NCBI GenBank assembly: GCA_964538065.1
Contig: CAZIDG010000001.1
Span: 87,936-151,935 of the forward strand
Direction of reading: 5' to 3'
DNA length: 64,000 nt
Origin: G963664225 sp964538065
GTDB lineage: Bacteria > Verrucomicrobiota > Verrucomicrobiia > Limisphaerales > UBA1319
The position numbers and the translations under genes are program-made. Of this stretch, positions 51,806 through 60,902 are shown piece by piece; positions within the stretch are counted from its first letter, which is position 1; every line of letters begins with the position of its first letter. The notes under the pieces are model-generated. The model was given only the letters and a program-made list of their open reading frames with translations, searched no databases and was not told the origin of the DNA.

Positions 51806-52846
51806 ATGAATTTTCAACCGGAACATCATCCACACCGGCGTTTTAATGCATTGACCGGGGAATGGATTCTCGTATCGCCTCACCGCACCCAGCGTCCCTG
51901 GCTCGGACAAAAGGAGAGTCTCGGACAGGAGCAGCGTCCGTCCTACGATCCAAAGTGTTACCTGTGTCCGGGGAACACCCGCGCTGGCAAGGATGTGAAT
52001 CCGGCCTACCAGGACACGCTCGTTTTTAAGAACGATTTTGCGGCATTGCTTTCAGAAGCCACGGAACCGCAGAAGGAGACCTCGGGCTTGTTGCGCACCC
52101 AGCCTGTCCGCGGGGAGTGTCGTGTGATCTGTTTTTCACCACGCCACGATTTAACGCTGCCGGAGATGAATGAGGGACAAATCCGGAAGGTGATCGAGGT
52201 CTGGGCTTCACAGACCCAGGAGTTGGGTGCTCAGTATCGATGGGTGCAGGTCTTTGAGAACAAAGGGGCCACCATGGGATGCTCCAATCCGCACCCGCAT
52301 GGTCAGATCTGGGCCGGAGACTGGCTGCCGAATTTGATCGAAAAGGAGGACGTCAACCAGCGTTCCCATCGTGCAAAAGAGGGGAACAATTTACTGCTGG
52401 ACTATCTCAAGATCGAGATTGCCGAGGGAACGCGGGTCGTTGAACTCAACGAGCACTGGGCGCTTCTGGTGCCCTACTGGGCAGTGTGGCCTTTTGAATA
52501 CCTGCTGGTGCCACGTCGGCCGGTGCAACGCCTGCCTGAACTAACCGCGGTGGAACGGGAGAGTTTGGCTGCCATTCTACGCGTCGGTTTGATTCGTTAC
52601 GATAATCTGTTCGAGACCAGTTTCCCATATTCCATGGGATGGCATGGTGCCCCGTTTGACGGGGGGGATAACAGTCATTGGCAGCTGCATGCACATTTTT
52701 ATCCTCCGCTGCTACGGTCGGCGACAGTCAAGAAGTTCATGGTGGGCTATGAAATGATGGCGGAACCGCAACGCGATCTGACCGCTGAACAGGCTGCAAG
52801 TCGTTTGCGCGCAACCAATACTGTGCATTATAAGCAGCGCGGGTAG
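51806..52846 (+). CDS. galT: Galactose-1-phosphate uridylyltransferase
   Basis: GalT swaps UMP from UDP-glucose to galactose 1-phosphate, giving UDP-galactose. The 346-residue protein is a HIT-superfamily enzyme. The nucleophilic His lies in the HPHGQIW motif of GCSNPHPHGQIWA. Zinc ligands are in CYLCPGN, and HWQLHAHFYPP supplies the second histidine cluster. It completes the GalK-GalT pair; the epimerase GalE and mutarotase GalM are not in this window. It converges with the sugar permease gene, with 12 bases between stops. Confidence 0.97.
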   Translation: MNFQPEHHPHRRFNALTGEWILVSPHRTQRPWLGQKESLGQEQRPSYDPKCYLCPGNTRAGKDVNPAYQDTLVFKNDFAALLSEATEPQKETSGLLRTQPVRGECRVICFSPRHDLTLPEMNEGQIRKVIEVWASQTQELGAQYRWVQVFENKGATMGCSNPHPHGQIWAGDWLPNLIEKEDVNQRSHRAKEGNNLLLDYLKIEIAEGTRVVELNEHWALLVPYWAVWPFEYLLVPRRPVQRLPELTAVERESLAAILRVGLIRYDNLFETSFPYSMGWHGAPFDGGDNSHWQLHAHFYPPLLRSATVKKFMVGYEMMAEPQRDLTAEQAASRLRATNTVHYKQRG

Positions 52847-52858
52847 ATGGCTGGCGGG

Positions 52859-54226
52859 TCAGTTCTGCACTGGATGGCTCCAGGACCGTTCGATGTCCTC
52901 CAGGCTTCGGCCCTTTGTTTCAGGCGCGAAAAGAAGACTGAAGAGGATGGTGACGACACACATGATGCCGTAGGTCCAGAATGTCATCGCTCCCCCGAGT
53001 TTTTCAACCATGACGGGAAAAGTTTGGGAAACGAGGTAACAGGCTCCCCAGAGCGCGACGATGGCGACTGCCATGGCACGTCCTCGTATGCGATTGGGGA
53101 AGATCTCCGCGATGAGGACCCATACCACGACGCCCATCGAGACCGAGAAGCTTCCCACATAGGCCAGGACCAGCGGGAGCAGCCAAAAACCCGTTTTCTC
53201 CAGATGAAAGGCCAGACCGACCAGCAGGAGCATGATGCCCATGCTTCCCGCGCCCAGAACGAGGAGGGGTTTGCGTCCCAGTCGATCCACAAGGGTCATG
53301 GACACGAGGGTGAAAAACACATTCGTCAGCCCGATCCATATTGTGTCGTTGAACGCGGCTGAAGCGCCCATGCCCGCATGCTTAAAAATTTCCGGTGCAT
53401 AATACATAATGGCATTGATGCCGGTGATCTGCTGGAGGACAGCCAGAACGATCCCGACAATCATGGCCTTGCGAATACCCGGTTTGAACAGTTCCCAGAT
53501 GGTGCCTTCTTCTTCGGCCAAGGCCTGAACAATCTGCTCCATTTCGCGGTCGGCTTCGGCTTCACCAGATACACGGACGATGATGCTGCGTGCCTCCTTT
53601 TGACGACCTCGCTGGGTGAGCCAGCGTGGGCTTTCGGGGACGGGGATCAACAGGAACAGGAAGATGATCGCTGGAAAGGCGCCGATGGCAAACATCCAGC
53701 GCCATTTTGCAGGATCGGCCAGGGAGGTATGGAGGACCATGCTGTTGGTGAAAAACGCCGCCAGAATGCCCAGAACGATGGTCAATTGCTGCAAGGCCAC
53801 CAGTCGGCCTCGGATCCTGGGAGGAGAAATCTCGGCGATGTAAAGTGGCGAAATAATGGAGGCAATGCCGATACCCATGCCACCCAGAATTCGGGCATAT
53901 ACAAGGTGTGAAACCGTTACGGCCATGCCGCAGAATACGGCGGATACCGTGAAGAAGATGCCTGATAGGAGAAGAACCTTCTTGCGCCCAAAATGATCGC
54001 TCAGGGTGCCAGCCAGCCCGGCTCCAATCATGCAACCGATCAGGGCGGAACTGGCAACCCAACCCGTCATGGCGGCGGACAACTCAAATTCATTCGAGAA
54101 GAACCCAACGGTTCCGGAAATTACTGCGGTATCAAATCCGAAAAGGAGTCCCCCTATTGCAGCGACAAGGCAAATAATGAACAGATAAACCATGCTGCCA
54201 TTCCTGCCACTCGTGGGTGTTGTCAT
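52859..54226 (-). CDS. Sugar porter family MFS symporter (GalP/XylE type)
   Basis: This 455-residue protein has twelve predicted helices and all sugar-porter signatures: GTLSDHFGRKKVLLLSG after helix 2, RGRLVALQQLTIVLGI, PESPRWLTQRGR in the central loop, QQITGINAIMYYAPEIF in helix 7, DRLGRKPLLVLGA and the C-terminal PETKGRSLEDIE. It should import a hexose or pentose with protons; galactose is likely given the neighbours. I chose the ATG at 54226, as the longer frame to 54286 adds a Cys-rich leader without a good start. It is on the opposite strand to galK-galT and is read toward them. Confidence 0.95.
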   Translation of the reverse strand: MTTPTSGRNGSMVYLFIICLVAAIGGLLFGFDTAVISGTVGFFSNEFELSAAMTGWVASSALIGCMIGAGLAGTLSDHFGRKKVLLLSGIFFTVSAVFCGMAVTVSHLVYARILGGMGIGIASIISPLYIAEISPPRIRGRLVALQQLTIVLGILAAFFTNSMVLHTSLADPAKWRWMFAIGAFPAIIFLFLLIPVPESPRWLTQRGRQKEARSIIVRVSGEAEADREMEQIVQALAEEEGTIWELFKPGIRKAMIVGIVLAVLQQITGINAIMYYAPEIFKHAGMGASAAFNDTIWIGLTNVFFTLVSMTLVDRLGRKPLLVLGAGSMGIMLLLVGLAFHLEKTGFWLLPLVLAYVGSFSVSMGVVVWVLIAEIFPNRIRGRAMAVAIVALWGACYLVSQTFPVMVEKLGGAMTFWTYGIMCVVTILFSLLFAPETKGRSLEDIERSWSHPVQN

Positions 54227-54520
54227 AGTCGTAGTAATGCAACAAACAATACAAACGCCCGAATCCGACAGTGCACGGGGCGTCAATAAAACTGGGTTTC
54301 CGACGACTTATACATCACTCCTCCCTTGAACACCAGAGCGTAATTATTGCCCGTCTCGCAAGCAAACCAACGGCATCTCTGGAAATTAAGTGAGAATGTC
54401 ATGCCGCATTGGTAAAAAATGCAGGTCCCTCAAATAGGGAACGCTTGGCAATCTGCATGAAACTGGAAAGTGTGTTTCCGTATTGCCTTGGCAGACAACT
54501 GACGGTATTGGATTAATGCA

Positions 54521-56404
54521 ATGCACAGACCAATGACCATGAACAGGCGGAGCAATGTCCTTTTAGTGCTTCTTTTTTTATTGGGTGTAATCCTGCCGGC
54601 GAGCGGCGCTGCAACCGGACAAAAATGGTTCGGAGTCAGTGGGTTGGCTGTTGCACCGCAGGGGACAGAGGTGTATGCCATCGCCAATCGCGATGCCGCC
54701 GTGTTGTGTTGCGATCCCGCCACCATGGAGGTGAAACGAAGAATCGACTTGCCCGCCCCTCCGACCGGGGTGGCTGTTACGATGGATGGGAGCCGTCTTA
54801 TTATTACATGCGCCAATCCGGATAGCGTGATCCTGGAAATTGAGGCTGCCACGGGTAAGATACTGCATAAAGCCGAGGGACACTCCATGGCCATGAGTCC
54901 TGTTTTATCGCCGGATGGCAACCTGCTTTATGTCTGCCATCGCTTTAATCACGCAGTCAGTGTGTATGACCGTAAACAGTACAAGGAGGTGGCCTCCATT
55001 CCTGTGGCTCGTGAACCCGTTTCGGCTGTGCTGGCAAAGGACGGGAAACACCTCCTGGTATCAAATCATCAGCATAATGGAAGAGCTGATGCGGATTATG
55101 TGGCCGCCATCGTCAGCGTGGTGGATTTGCAGACGGCGAAGGTGGTCAAAGAATTGAAATTACCCAACGGCAGCACTTCCTTGCGCCAGATCAGCCTCTC
55201 TCCCGATGGCAAGGTGGCTTGTGTGGCCCATGTGCTGGCTCGATATCATTTGCCCACCACCCAACTGGAACGCGGGTGGATGAATAGCAATGCCCTGACA
55301 TTGATCGATGTGGACCGGATGGAGATCATCAATACGGTCCTGTTGGACAGCATTGATAACGGAGCCGCCAATCCATGGGCCACTGGCTGGCTGCCCGATG
55401 GCAGGACGATCGTGGTGACGCATGCAGGCACCCACGATCTCAGCCTCATCGACTGGCCTTCCGTGCAAGCCAAGCTGGCTGCCCTGGAGAAGGGCACAGG
55501 GTCATCTGCGCAGAATTACGGGGCATCGAAGGTGGCGGCTGATGTTCCCAACGACCTTGCATTTTTGGTGGGCAGCCGGGAACGGATCAAGTTGGACGTT
55601 AATGGCCCACGGGCCATGGCCATATTCAATGGAAAAATCTACGTTGCCGGCTATTTCAATGATGTCATGGAAGTGGTGAATCCTGCCGCAAAACCTGTCC
55701 AAACGACGATTTGCGAGATGAATAAGGGCCGCCAGCTCACACAGGTGGAGCAGGGTGAAATGTATTTCAACGACGCCAGGATTTGTTTCCAGGGGTGGCA
55801 GTCCTGTGCCAGTTGCCATGATGATGATGCCCGGGTGGATGGCTTGAATTGGGACCTGCTCAATGATGGCATCGGCAATCCCAAGAACACCAAAAGCCTT
55901 CTATGGTCTCATCAGACTCCGCCGGTCATGAGCATGGGGGTGCGTGATACGGCAGAAACCGCTGTGCGATCAGGCATTAAAAGCATCCTGTTTACCGTGC
56001 AACCCGAATCCGTGCCGCAGGCCATCGATGTGTGGTTGAAGACGCTCAAACCGCAGCCAAGCCCCCATTTGGTCAAGGGCCATTTATCCGCTTCGGCCAA
56101 ACGGGGCAAAGACCTGTTCGAAAGCCGGGAAACACATTGTGCGACTTGCCATAAGCCGGACTTGTTCACAGACCTGAAGAGCCATGTTGTCGGCACCCAC
56201 ATCAGCATCGATAAAACAAATGAGGGTTTCGATACGCCAACCCTGGTGGAATTGTGGCGCACGGCTCCCTATTTGCATGACGGTTCGGCGGTCACTGTGC
56301 GTGATGTGCTCACGACACATAATTCCAAGGACCAGCATGGCCGCACATCACAGTTGAAACCCCAGGAGATAGACGACCTGGTCGAGTATCTGCTCTCACT
56401 TTGA
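54521..56404 (+). CDS. Exported beta-propeller protein with a di-haem MauG-like cytochrome domain
   Basis: This 627-residue protein has a signal peptide (VLLVLLFLLGVILPASGAA) and then YVTN/lactonase-like propeller repeats to about residue 400, for example SPVLSPDGNLLYVCHRFNH and GVAVTMDGSRLIITCANP. The C-terminal part has two covalent haem motifs, CASCH at 429-433 and CATCH at 540-544, in the arrangement of cytochrome c peroxidase/MauG enzymes, with a distal Met or Tyr likely in the APYLHDGSAVTV segment. Such fusions are common in PVC bacteria and probably act in periplasmic oxidation or electron transfer. The ATG at 54521 is the first of three close candidates (54521, 54533, 54539). Confidence 0.9.
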   Translation: MHRPMTMNRRSNVLLVLLFLLGVILPASGAATGQKWFGVSGLAVAPQGTEVYAIANRDAAVLCCDPATMEVKRRIDLPAPPTGVAVTMDGSRLIITCANPDSVILEIEAATGKILHKAEGHSMAMSPVLSPDGNLLYVCHRFNHAVSVYDRKQYKEVASIPVAREPVSAVLAKDGKHLLVSNHQHNGRADADYVAAIVSVVDLQTAKVVKELKLPNGSTSLRQISLSPDGKVACVAHVLARYHLPTTQLERGWMNSNALTLIDVDRMEIINTVLLDSIDNGAANPWATGWLPDGRTIVVTHAGTHDLSLIDWPSVQAKLAALEKGTGSSAQNYGASKVAADVPNDLAFLVGSRERIKLDVNGPRAMAIFNGKIYVAGYFNDVMEVVNPAAKPVQTTICEMNKGRQLTQVEQGEMYFNDARICFQGWQSCASCHDDDARVDGLNWDLLNDGIGNPKNTKSLLWSHQTPPVMSMGVRDTAETAVRSGIKSILFTVQPESVPQAIDVWLKTLKPQPSPHLVKGHLSASAKRGKDLFESRETHCATCHKPDLFTDLKSHVVGTHISIDKTNEGFDTPTLVELWRTAPYLHDGSAVTVRDVLTTHNSKDQHGRTSQLKPQEIDDLVEYLLSL

Positions 56405-56480
56405 TGGAGGCGCATACCGAGAAGACATGCGTGGGGAACTGTAGGACGCGCGCATGGATTCTTGAAATGATGAAATCCTA

Positions 56481-56505
56481 TGGCAGCACGGCATTGGTGC
56501 TGCCA
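56481..56505. other. Perfect 9-bp hairpin between convergent genes
   Basis: TGGCAGCAC (56481-56489) and GTGCTGCCA (56497-56505) flank a seven-base loop between the cytochrome gene and larC, which converge. Neither side has a T-run. It may block transcription or protect 3' ends of both transcripts. Confidence 0.5.
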
Positions 56506-56520
56506 GGGTTCAAGACGGGT

Positions 56521-57795
56521 CTATCCGGGGGAAGTGGGAGTAATTGCTCCAAGCGCAGCCTGGTAAATCTCCCGAATGGGCCGGTTTGCAGAAACAGCCA
56601 ACTCCCGGCAGGATTCATACTCCGGGGTTTGATGCAAGATCTGGCCATCCAATAGACCGCGCTTGATTGTAACAGGGCCAAAGGCCGTGTTCATTGTGGT
56701 CATTTCGCGCTTCAGCTTTCGCCGTTCCCAGGAGGTTCGACGTACTCCAAAAGCACTGGTTTCGCGCAAGAGCATCTCAGTGAACCTGTCGGCATCGGCT
56801 TCAGCACAAATGATGGACACCATGATGGCCGGCCGGTTCTTTTTCATGAAAATCGGGGTGTGAAACACATCAAGTGCACCTGCTTCCAGAGCCCGCGGAA
56901 CGAAATCGCCAAGTATTTCCGGATTCAGATCATCGATGTTGGTTTCCAGGATGGTGACATTGTCAGTTTCCCAGTCATGGTCGCTGGAGTCGGATTCGCC
57001 AAGAATAACCCTCAAAAGATTGGGGCGTGTTACATGGTCGCGGCCACCCAAACCATACCCAATTTTCAAGGGTTTGATGCCGCGCATCGGACCAAACGAC
57101 TCAGCCAGTTCCGCCAGGATGGCCGCTCCAGTGGGTGTAATGAGTTCATGAGGCTCATCACATTGCGACAGGGTGATGCCACGGGCACCCAATATCTCCA
57201 GGGTTGCCGGTACCGGCACAGGGAAGCGACCGTGGGCGCAATCCACCCAACCGGTGCCGTCCACGACGTTCGAGGCCATGATGTGCGGCCGTCCCAGCAT
57301 CTCGACTGCCAGAACACCCCCAACGATGTCCACAATGGAATCGATGGCTCCAACTTCGTGGAAATGAACAGCTTCAGGTGCTTTTCCATGAATTTTCCCT
57401 TCCGCCACGGCGATGCGGTGGAAGATGGCCTCCGCCTTGGTTTTTACCCAGGTTGAGTACGGACTGGCTGATATCAGGGTCAGGATGTCTTGAAAGGTAC
57501 GGCTGTCTCCATGGCCATGTCCCGAGGCATGAGGGTGCTGGTGGCCATGTGGATGCGTGTGATCATCATGGTTCCCATGGGAATCGGCGGTGTGATCATG
57601 GGCAAGATGGACGTCAAATTTAACACCCGTAATACCCATCTTTTGCCCCCGACCGGCGTGCAAATGGTAACCTTCGACCGGCAACCTTTGGAGTTCGTTT
57701 TGAAGAGCGGTAAAATCAACTCCGATATCAATCAGGCCGCCAAGGAACATGTCGCCGCTGATGCCGCTCAGAAGGTCGAGATAAAGTGTCTTCAT
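56521..57795 (-). CDS. larC: Nickel-pincer cofactor biosynthesis protein LarC
   Basis: LarC inserts nickel into the pyridinium bisthiocarboxylate precursor of the nickel-pincer nucleotide of lactate racemase. The 424-residue protein is one continuous frame, unlike Lactobacillus plantarum, where LarC1 and LarC2 are joined by a programmed frameshift. Conserved blocks are LDLLSGISGDMFLGGLID, VHFHEVGAIDSIVDIVGG and ETNIDDLNPEILG. Residues 63-96 hold 13 histidines (for example HTHPHGHQHPHASGHGHG), a probable nickel-storage or delivery loop. Its ATG overlaps the larB stop as ATGA. LarA and LarE are not in the window. Confidence 0.95.
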   Translation of the reverse strand: MKTLYLDLLSGISGDMFLGGLIDIGVDFTALQNELQRLPVEGYHLHAGRGQKMGITGVKFDVHLAHDHTADSHGNHDDHTHPHGHQHPHASGHGHGDSRTFQDILTLISASPYSTWVKTKAEAIFHRIAVAEGKIHGKAPEAVHFHEVGAIDSIVDIVGGVLAVEMLGRPHIMASNVVDGTGWVDCAHGRFPVPVPATLEILGARGITLSQCDEPHELITPTGAAILAELAESFGPMRGIKPLKIGYGLGGRDHVTRPNLLRVILGESDSSDHDWETDNVTILETNIDDLNPEILGDFVPRALEAGALDVFHTPIFMKKNRPAIMVSIICAEADADRFTEMLLRETSAFGVRRTSWERRKLKREMTTMNTAFGPVTIKRGLLDGQILHQTPEYESCRELAVSANRPIREIYQAALGAITPTSPG

Positions 57796-58553
57796 GCTTG
57801 AATGCTGGCGAGCGAATTGATCTGGCTGGCGGCGTACCCTGCGCCGAAGCCATTATCGATGTTGACTACCGTGACACCGCTCCCGCAGCTGTTGAGCATT
57901 CCCAGCAGGGCTGCCACTCCGCCAAAGGAGGCGCCATATCCCACACTGGTGGGTACTGCTATGACAGGGCGCGCCACAAGTCCTGCCACCACGCTCGGGA
58001 GCGCACCCTCCATGCCAGCCACCACAATGAGAACGTTGGCGGTTTGCACCACATCGAGGCGATCCAGGAGTCGATGAAGACCGGCAACGCCCACATCGTA
58101 AAGCCGCGTGACTTGGTTGCCCATGATGTCTGCCGTGACGGCGGCTTCCTCGGCGACAGGGAGGTCGCTGGTGCCTGCACATAAAACAGCGATGGTCCCA
58201 GGACGTTTGGTTCTGGGTTTGGATTCAATTGTAATACAGCGGGCCATCTCATGATAGACAGCCTTCTTGAATTGACGGCGTACCGCTCGGGCATGAACAG
58301 GCGTTATGCGGGTGATCAATACGCAGGGATCATGTGCGATAACGTGAGAGGCGATTTTAACCACCTGCTCCGGGGTTTTCCCGTTTCCATATATTACTTC
58401 CGGAAAGCCCTGACGCAAGGCACGATGGGTATCCACGCGTGCAAAACCCAGATCGGCCACTGGCGCCGATTGAAACGCCTGCAGAACCTTTTGCGCTCCA
58501 ATTTTGCCCGCCCTATACTGTTCCAACAACTTGTTTGCCTCGTTGGGTGTCAC
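57792..58553 (-). CDS. larB: Pyridinium-3,5-biscarboxylic acid mononucleotide synthase LarB
   Basis: LarB carboxylates and hydrolyses nicotinate adenine dinucleotide to make the bis-carboxylated precursor of the nickel-pincer nucleotide. The frame has an N-terminal helical part (EANKLLEQYRAGKIGAQKVL, DLGFARVDTHRALRQGFPEV) and a C-terminal PurE-like domain with TSVGYGASFGGVAALLGMLN and VVNIDNGFGAGYAA. I chose the GTG at 58553 (253 residues), which gives the family's usual length and start. ATG at 58664 would add 37 residues, and the still longer frame to 58853 overlaps gatC. It lies divergent from gatC. Confidence 0.9.
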   Translation of the reverse strand: MTPNEANKLLEQYRAGKIGAQKVLQAFQSAPVADLGFARVDTHRALRQGFPEVIYGNGKTPEQVVKIASHVIAHDPCVLITRITPVHARAVRRQFKKAVYHEMARCITIESKPRTKRPGTIAVLCAGTSDLPVAEEAAVTADIMGNQVTRLYDVGVAGLHRLLDRLDVVQTANVLIVVAGMEGALPSVVAGLVARPVIAVPTSVGYGASFGGVAALLGMLNSCGSGVTVVNIDNGFGAGYAASQINSLASIQA

Positions 58554-58691
58554 GGGGACACTATCGCAAACGAATCGGCATCGGTCACGTCTGAAGTTGA
58601 TGGTTTGGCCCCCTTGAACCCAGGCGCCAGAGTTTAGCCCGGGTGCCACTTCGAGCTTGCCCATGGGCGTGGGCTTGTCCACTCTAGGAGC

Positions 58692-58979
58692 ATGGCTGTC
58701 AAAGGCATGGATATTAAATACGTGGCCCATCTGGCGCGGCTGGAGCTGACGCCGGAGGAGGAGCAGAAATATGCGGCTCAACTGGCCCAGGTGCTCGGTT
58801 ATATCGAGAAGCTGAACCAGTTGGATGTCTCGCAGATCGAGCCGACGGCCCACGCCACTCCTTTGGTCAATGTCATGCGCCCGGATGAGGTGCGGGCGTC
58901 GCTGCCGACAGACGAAGCTCTGCGCAACGCGCCGGCCCAGGCTAACGGCCTTTTCATGGTTCCCAAGATTGTCGAATAA
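58692..58979 (+). CDS. gatC: Aspartyl/glutamyl-tRNA amidotransferase subunit C
   Basis: GatC is the small stabilising subunit of the GatCAB complex, which converts Glu-tRNA(Gln) or Asp-tRNA(Asn) to the amide form. The 95-residue protein has the family sequence IKYVAHLARLELTPEEEQK at the start and IEPTAHATPLVNVMRPDEVR plus LFMVPKIVE at the end. The second ATG at 58707 (MDIKYVAHL) is an equally good start. An AGGAG lies immediately before the first ATG, closer than normal spacing. It is separated from gatA by a VOC-family gene. Confidence 0.96.
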   Translation: MAVKGMDIKYVAHLARLELTPEEEQKYAAQLAQVLGYIEKLNQLDVSQIEPTAHATPLVNVMRPDEVRASLPTDEALRNAPAQANGLFMVPKIVE

Positions 58980-58999
58980 TCCCGCATGGAGGTGTAAAC

Positions 59000-59356
59000 A
59001 TGATCGACAGTATCGCTTTCTTTCTTTACGCGGTTTCCGATGTGCCGCGTGCCCGGAGGTTCTACGAAGGGTGCCTGGGCTTGACGATGACTCATAATTT
59101 CCAGGATCAATGGATTGAATATGACATCGGTCCCTGTACGCTGGCGATTGCGGCTCAGGATGAAACTCATCATGCCGGTGTCAAAGGGGCAGCGGTGGCC
59201 TTTGAGGTGCGGGATTTGGACACCCTGATTCGCGATCTTCGTGGCAAGGGTGTGAGCGTCCTCAAGGAACCCATGGACACTCCGGTCTGCCGTTTTGCCA
59301 TTATTGCCGATCCCGATGGCAATGAACTTTTGCTCCATCAACGCAAGTCAAGATAA
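59000..59356 (+). CDS. VOC superfamily (glyoxalase/bleomycin resistance-like) protein
   Basis: This 118-residue single-domain protein has the paired beta-alpha-beta-beta-beta units of the vicinal oxygen chelate fold: IAFFLYAVSDVPRARRFYEG with LGLTMTH, then VAFEVRDLDTLIRDLRGKGV and the closing FAIIADPDGNELLLHQ. Candidate metal ligands are few: the first strand has no His at the normal position, while the final Glu in NELLLHQ is conserved. It sits 20 bases after gatC and 8 bases before gatA, so it is in their operon although it has no obvious part in tRNA amidation. The substrate is unknown. Confidence 0.88.
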   Translation: MIDSIAFFLYAVSDVPRARRFYEGCLGLTMTHNFQDQWIEYDIGPCTLAIAAQDETHHAGVKGAAVAFEVRDLDTLIRDLRGKGVSVLKEPMDTPVCRFAIIADPDGNELLLHQRKSR

Positions 59357-59364
59357 GCATATCC

Positions 59365-60828
59365 ATGTTGAACCAACTCACGGTAACCGAACTTAAGGAT
59401 AAACTGGCCGCTCGCGAGGTCACAGCCCGTCAGGCCATGCAGGCCTGCCTGGATCGCATGGATCGCGTGGAACCGCAGGTACACGCCTTTCTTAGCTGCA
59501 ATACTGCCGACGCCATCGCCCAGGCCGATGCCGCCGATCACATCCTCCAACAGGGGGGAGTTCCAGCGGACAAGCCACTGCTGGGTGTGCCGATTGCGGT
59601 CAAGGATGTGCTGGCGGTCAAGGGCCACCCACTCAATTGTGCCTCGAAAATTCTAGGCAACTTCGTGTCGCCTTACGATGCCACCGTCATTGAAAAGCTC
59701 AAGGCGGCGGGAGCCATCGTCTTCGGACGCTTGAACATGGATGAGTTCGCCATGGGCAGTTCGACGGAGAATTCTGCCTTTGTAACGTCGCGTAATCCGT
59801 GGGACACCAGCCGTATTCCTGGCGGGTCCTCGGGTGGCTCCGCGGCGGCTGTGGCGGCGGATGAATGCTTTGCCGCGCTGGGATCTGATACGGGCGGGTC
59901 GATACGCCAGCCAGCCGCTCTGTGCGGCATCGTGGGCTTGAAGCCGACCTATGGCCGTGTATCGCGATACGGCCTTGTGGCTTTTGCCTCCTCACTGGAC
60001 CAGATCGGGCCCATGACCAAATCCGTCAAGGATGCCGCGTTGCTGCTGGAGGCCATCAGTGGCAAGGATCCGCATGATTCCACCAGCGTGCCAGAGCCTG
60101 TGCCCCATTATGCCGAGGCTTTGAATGGGAACATCCGTGGCCTGCGCGTGGGACTGCCCAGGGAATTCATGGTGGATGGATTGGATTCCGAAGTTGGTGC
60201 CGCCACCCAGGAAGCTGTCAAACAGCTTCAAGCCCAGGGAGCCATCATCGAAGAGATATCCTTGCCACACACGGAATACGCCGTGGCCACCTACTATATT
60301 ATTGCTACTGCGGAGGCGAGCGCCAACCTCGCTCGTTTTGATGGCATCCGGTATGGTCGCCGGGTGGATGGCGCCGATCCGATCGAATTGTATTCGCGGA
60401 CTCGCGGTTCCGGTTTTGGAGCCGAAGTCAAACGTCGAATCATTCTCGGTACTTATGTGCTGAGCAGCGGTTATTACGATGCTTATTACCTTCGCGCCCA
60501 AAAAGTGCGTACCCTGATTCGCCAGGATTTCCTCAAGGCATTTGAAAAAGTCGACGCCATCGTGACACCCACAACACCGACGGCCGCCTTTAAGGTAGGG
60601 GAGAAATCCGAAGATCCTTTGCAGATGTATCTTTCGGATATCTTCACCATTTCCTGCAATCTGGCGGGTATATGCGGCATGAGTGTTCCTTGTGGCTTTA
60701 CGAGTAAAGACAAGCTGCCGATTGGACTGCAATTCCTCGGCCGGCCTTTTGGCGAGGCAACACTGCTCAACCTGGCCTATGCCTATGAGCAGGCCACAGG
60801 TTGGCATAAGGAAAAGCCTGCTCTATAA
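59365..60828 (+). CDS. gatA: Aspartyl/glutamyl-tRNA amidotransferase subunit A
   Basis: GatA is the glutaminase of the GatCAB complex and channels ammonia to GatB. The 487-residue protein is a full amidase-signature enzyme. The catalytic Lys is in GVPIAVKDVLAVKG, and the two catalytic serines are in GGSSGGSAAAVAAD and GSDTGGSIRQPAALCG. Downstream conserved blocks are GLKPTYGRVSRYGLVAFASS and the C-terminal NLAGICGMSVPCGF. It follows the VOC gene by 8 bases, with an ATG at 59365. The complex would need GatB encoded at 21850-23274. Confidence 0.98.
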   Translation: MLNQLTVTELKDKLAAREVTARQAMQACLDRMDRVEPQVHAFLSCNTADAIAQADAADHILQQGGVPADKPLLGVPIAVKDVLAVKGHPLNCASKILGNFVSPYDATVIEKLKAAGAIVFGRLNMDEFAMGSSTENSAFVTSRNPWDTSRIPGGSSGGSAAAVAADECFAALGSDTGGSIRQPAALCGIVGLKPTYGRVSRYGLVAFASSLDQIGPMTKSVKDAALLLEAISGKDPHDSTSVPEPVPHYAEALNGNIRGLRVGLPREFMVDGLDSEVGAATQEAVKQLQAQGAIIEEISLPHTEYAVATYYIIATAEASANLARFDGIRYGRRVDGADPIELYSRTRGSGFGAEVKRRIILGTYVLSSGYYDAYYLRAQKVRTLIRQDFLKAFEKVDAIVTPTTPTAAFKVGEKSEDPLQMYLSDIFTISCNLAGICGMSVPCGFTSKDKLPIGLQFLGRPFGEATLLNLAYAYEQATGWHKEKPAL

Positions 60829-60861
60829 GAGCTCGGGGGCTGATCGACATCCTTGATGTGA

Positions 60862-60891
60862 ACAATGGCTGTGCTTGAGCACAGCCATTGT
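60862..60891. other. Perfect 13-bp hairpin between convergent genes
   Basis: ACAATGGCTGTGC (60862-60874) and GCACAGCCATTGT (60879-60891) form a perfect stem with a TTGA loop between gatA and the XRE-MBL gene, which converge. No T-run follows on either strand. It is the longest perfect stem noticed in the window and probably marks the 3' ends of both transcripts. Confidence 0.65.
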
Positions 60892-60902
60892 GGCTGATGG
60901 CA

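Noticed and set aside
58554..58853. N-terminal extension of LarB to 58853
   Set aside because: It overlaps gatC on the opposite strand and has no family similarity; the GTG at 58553 gives the usual LarB length.
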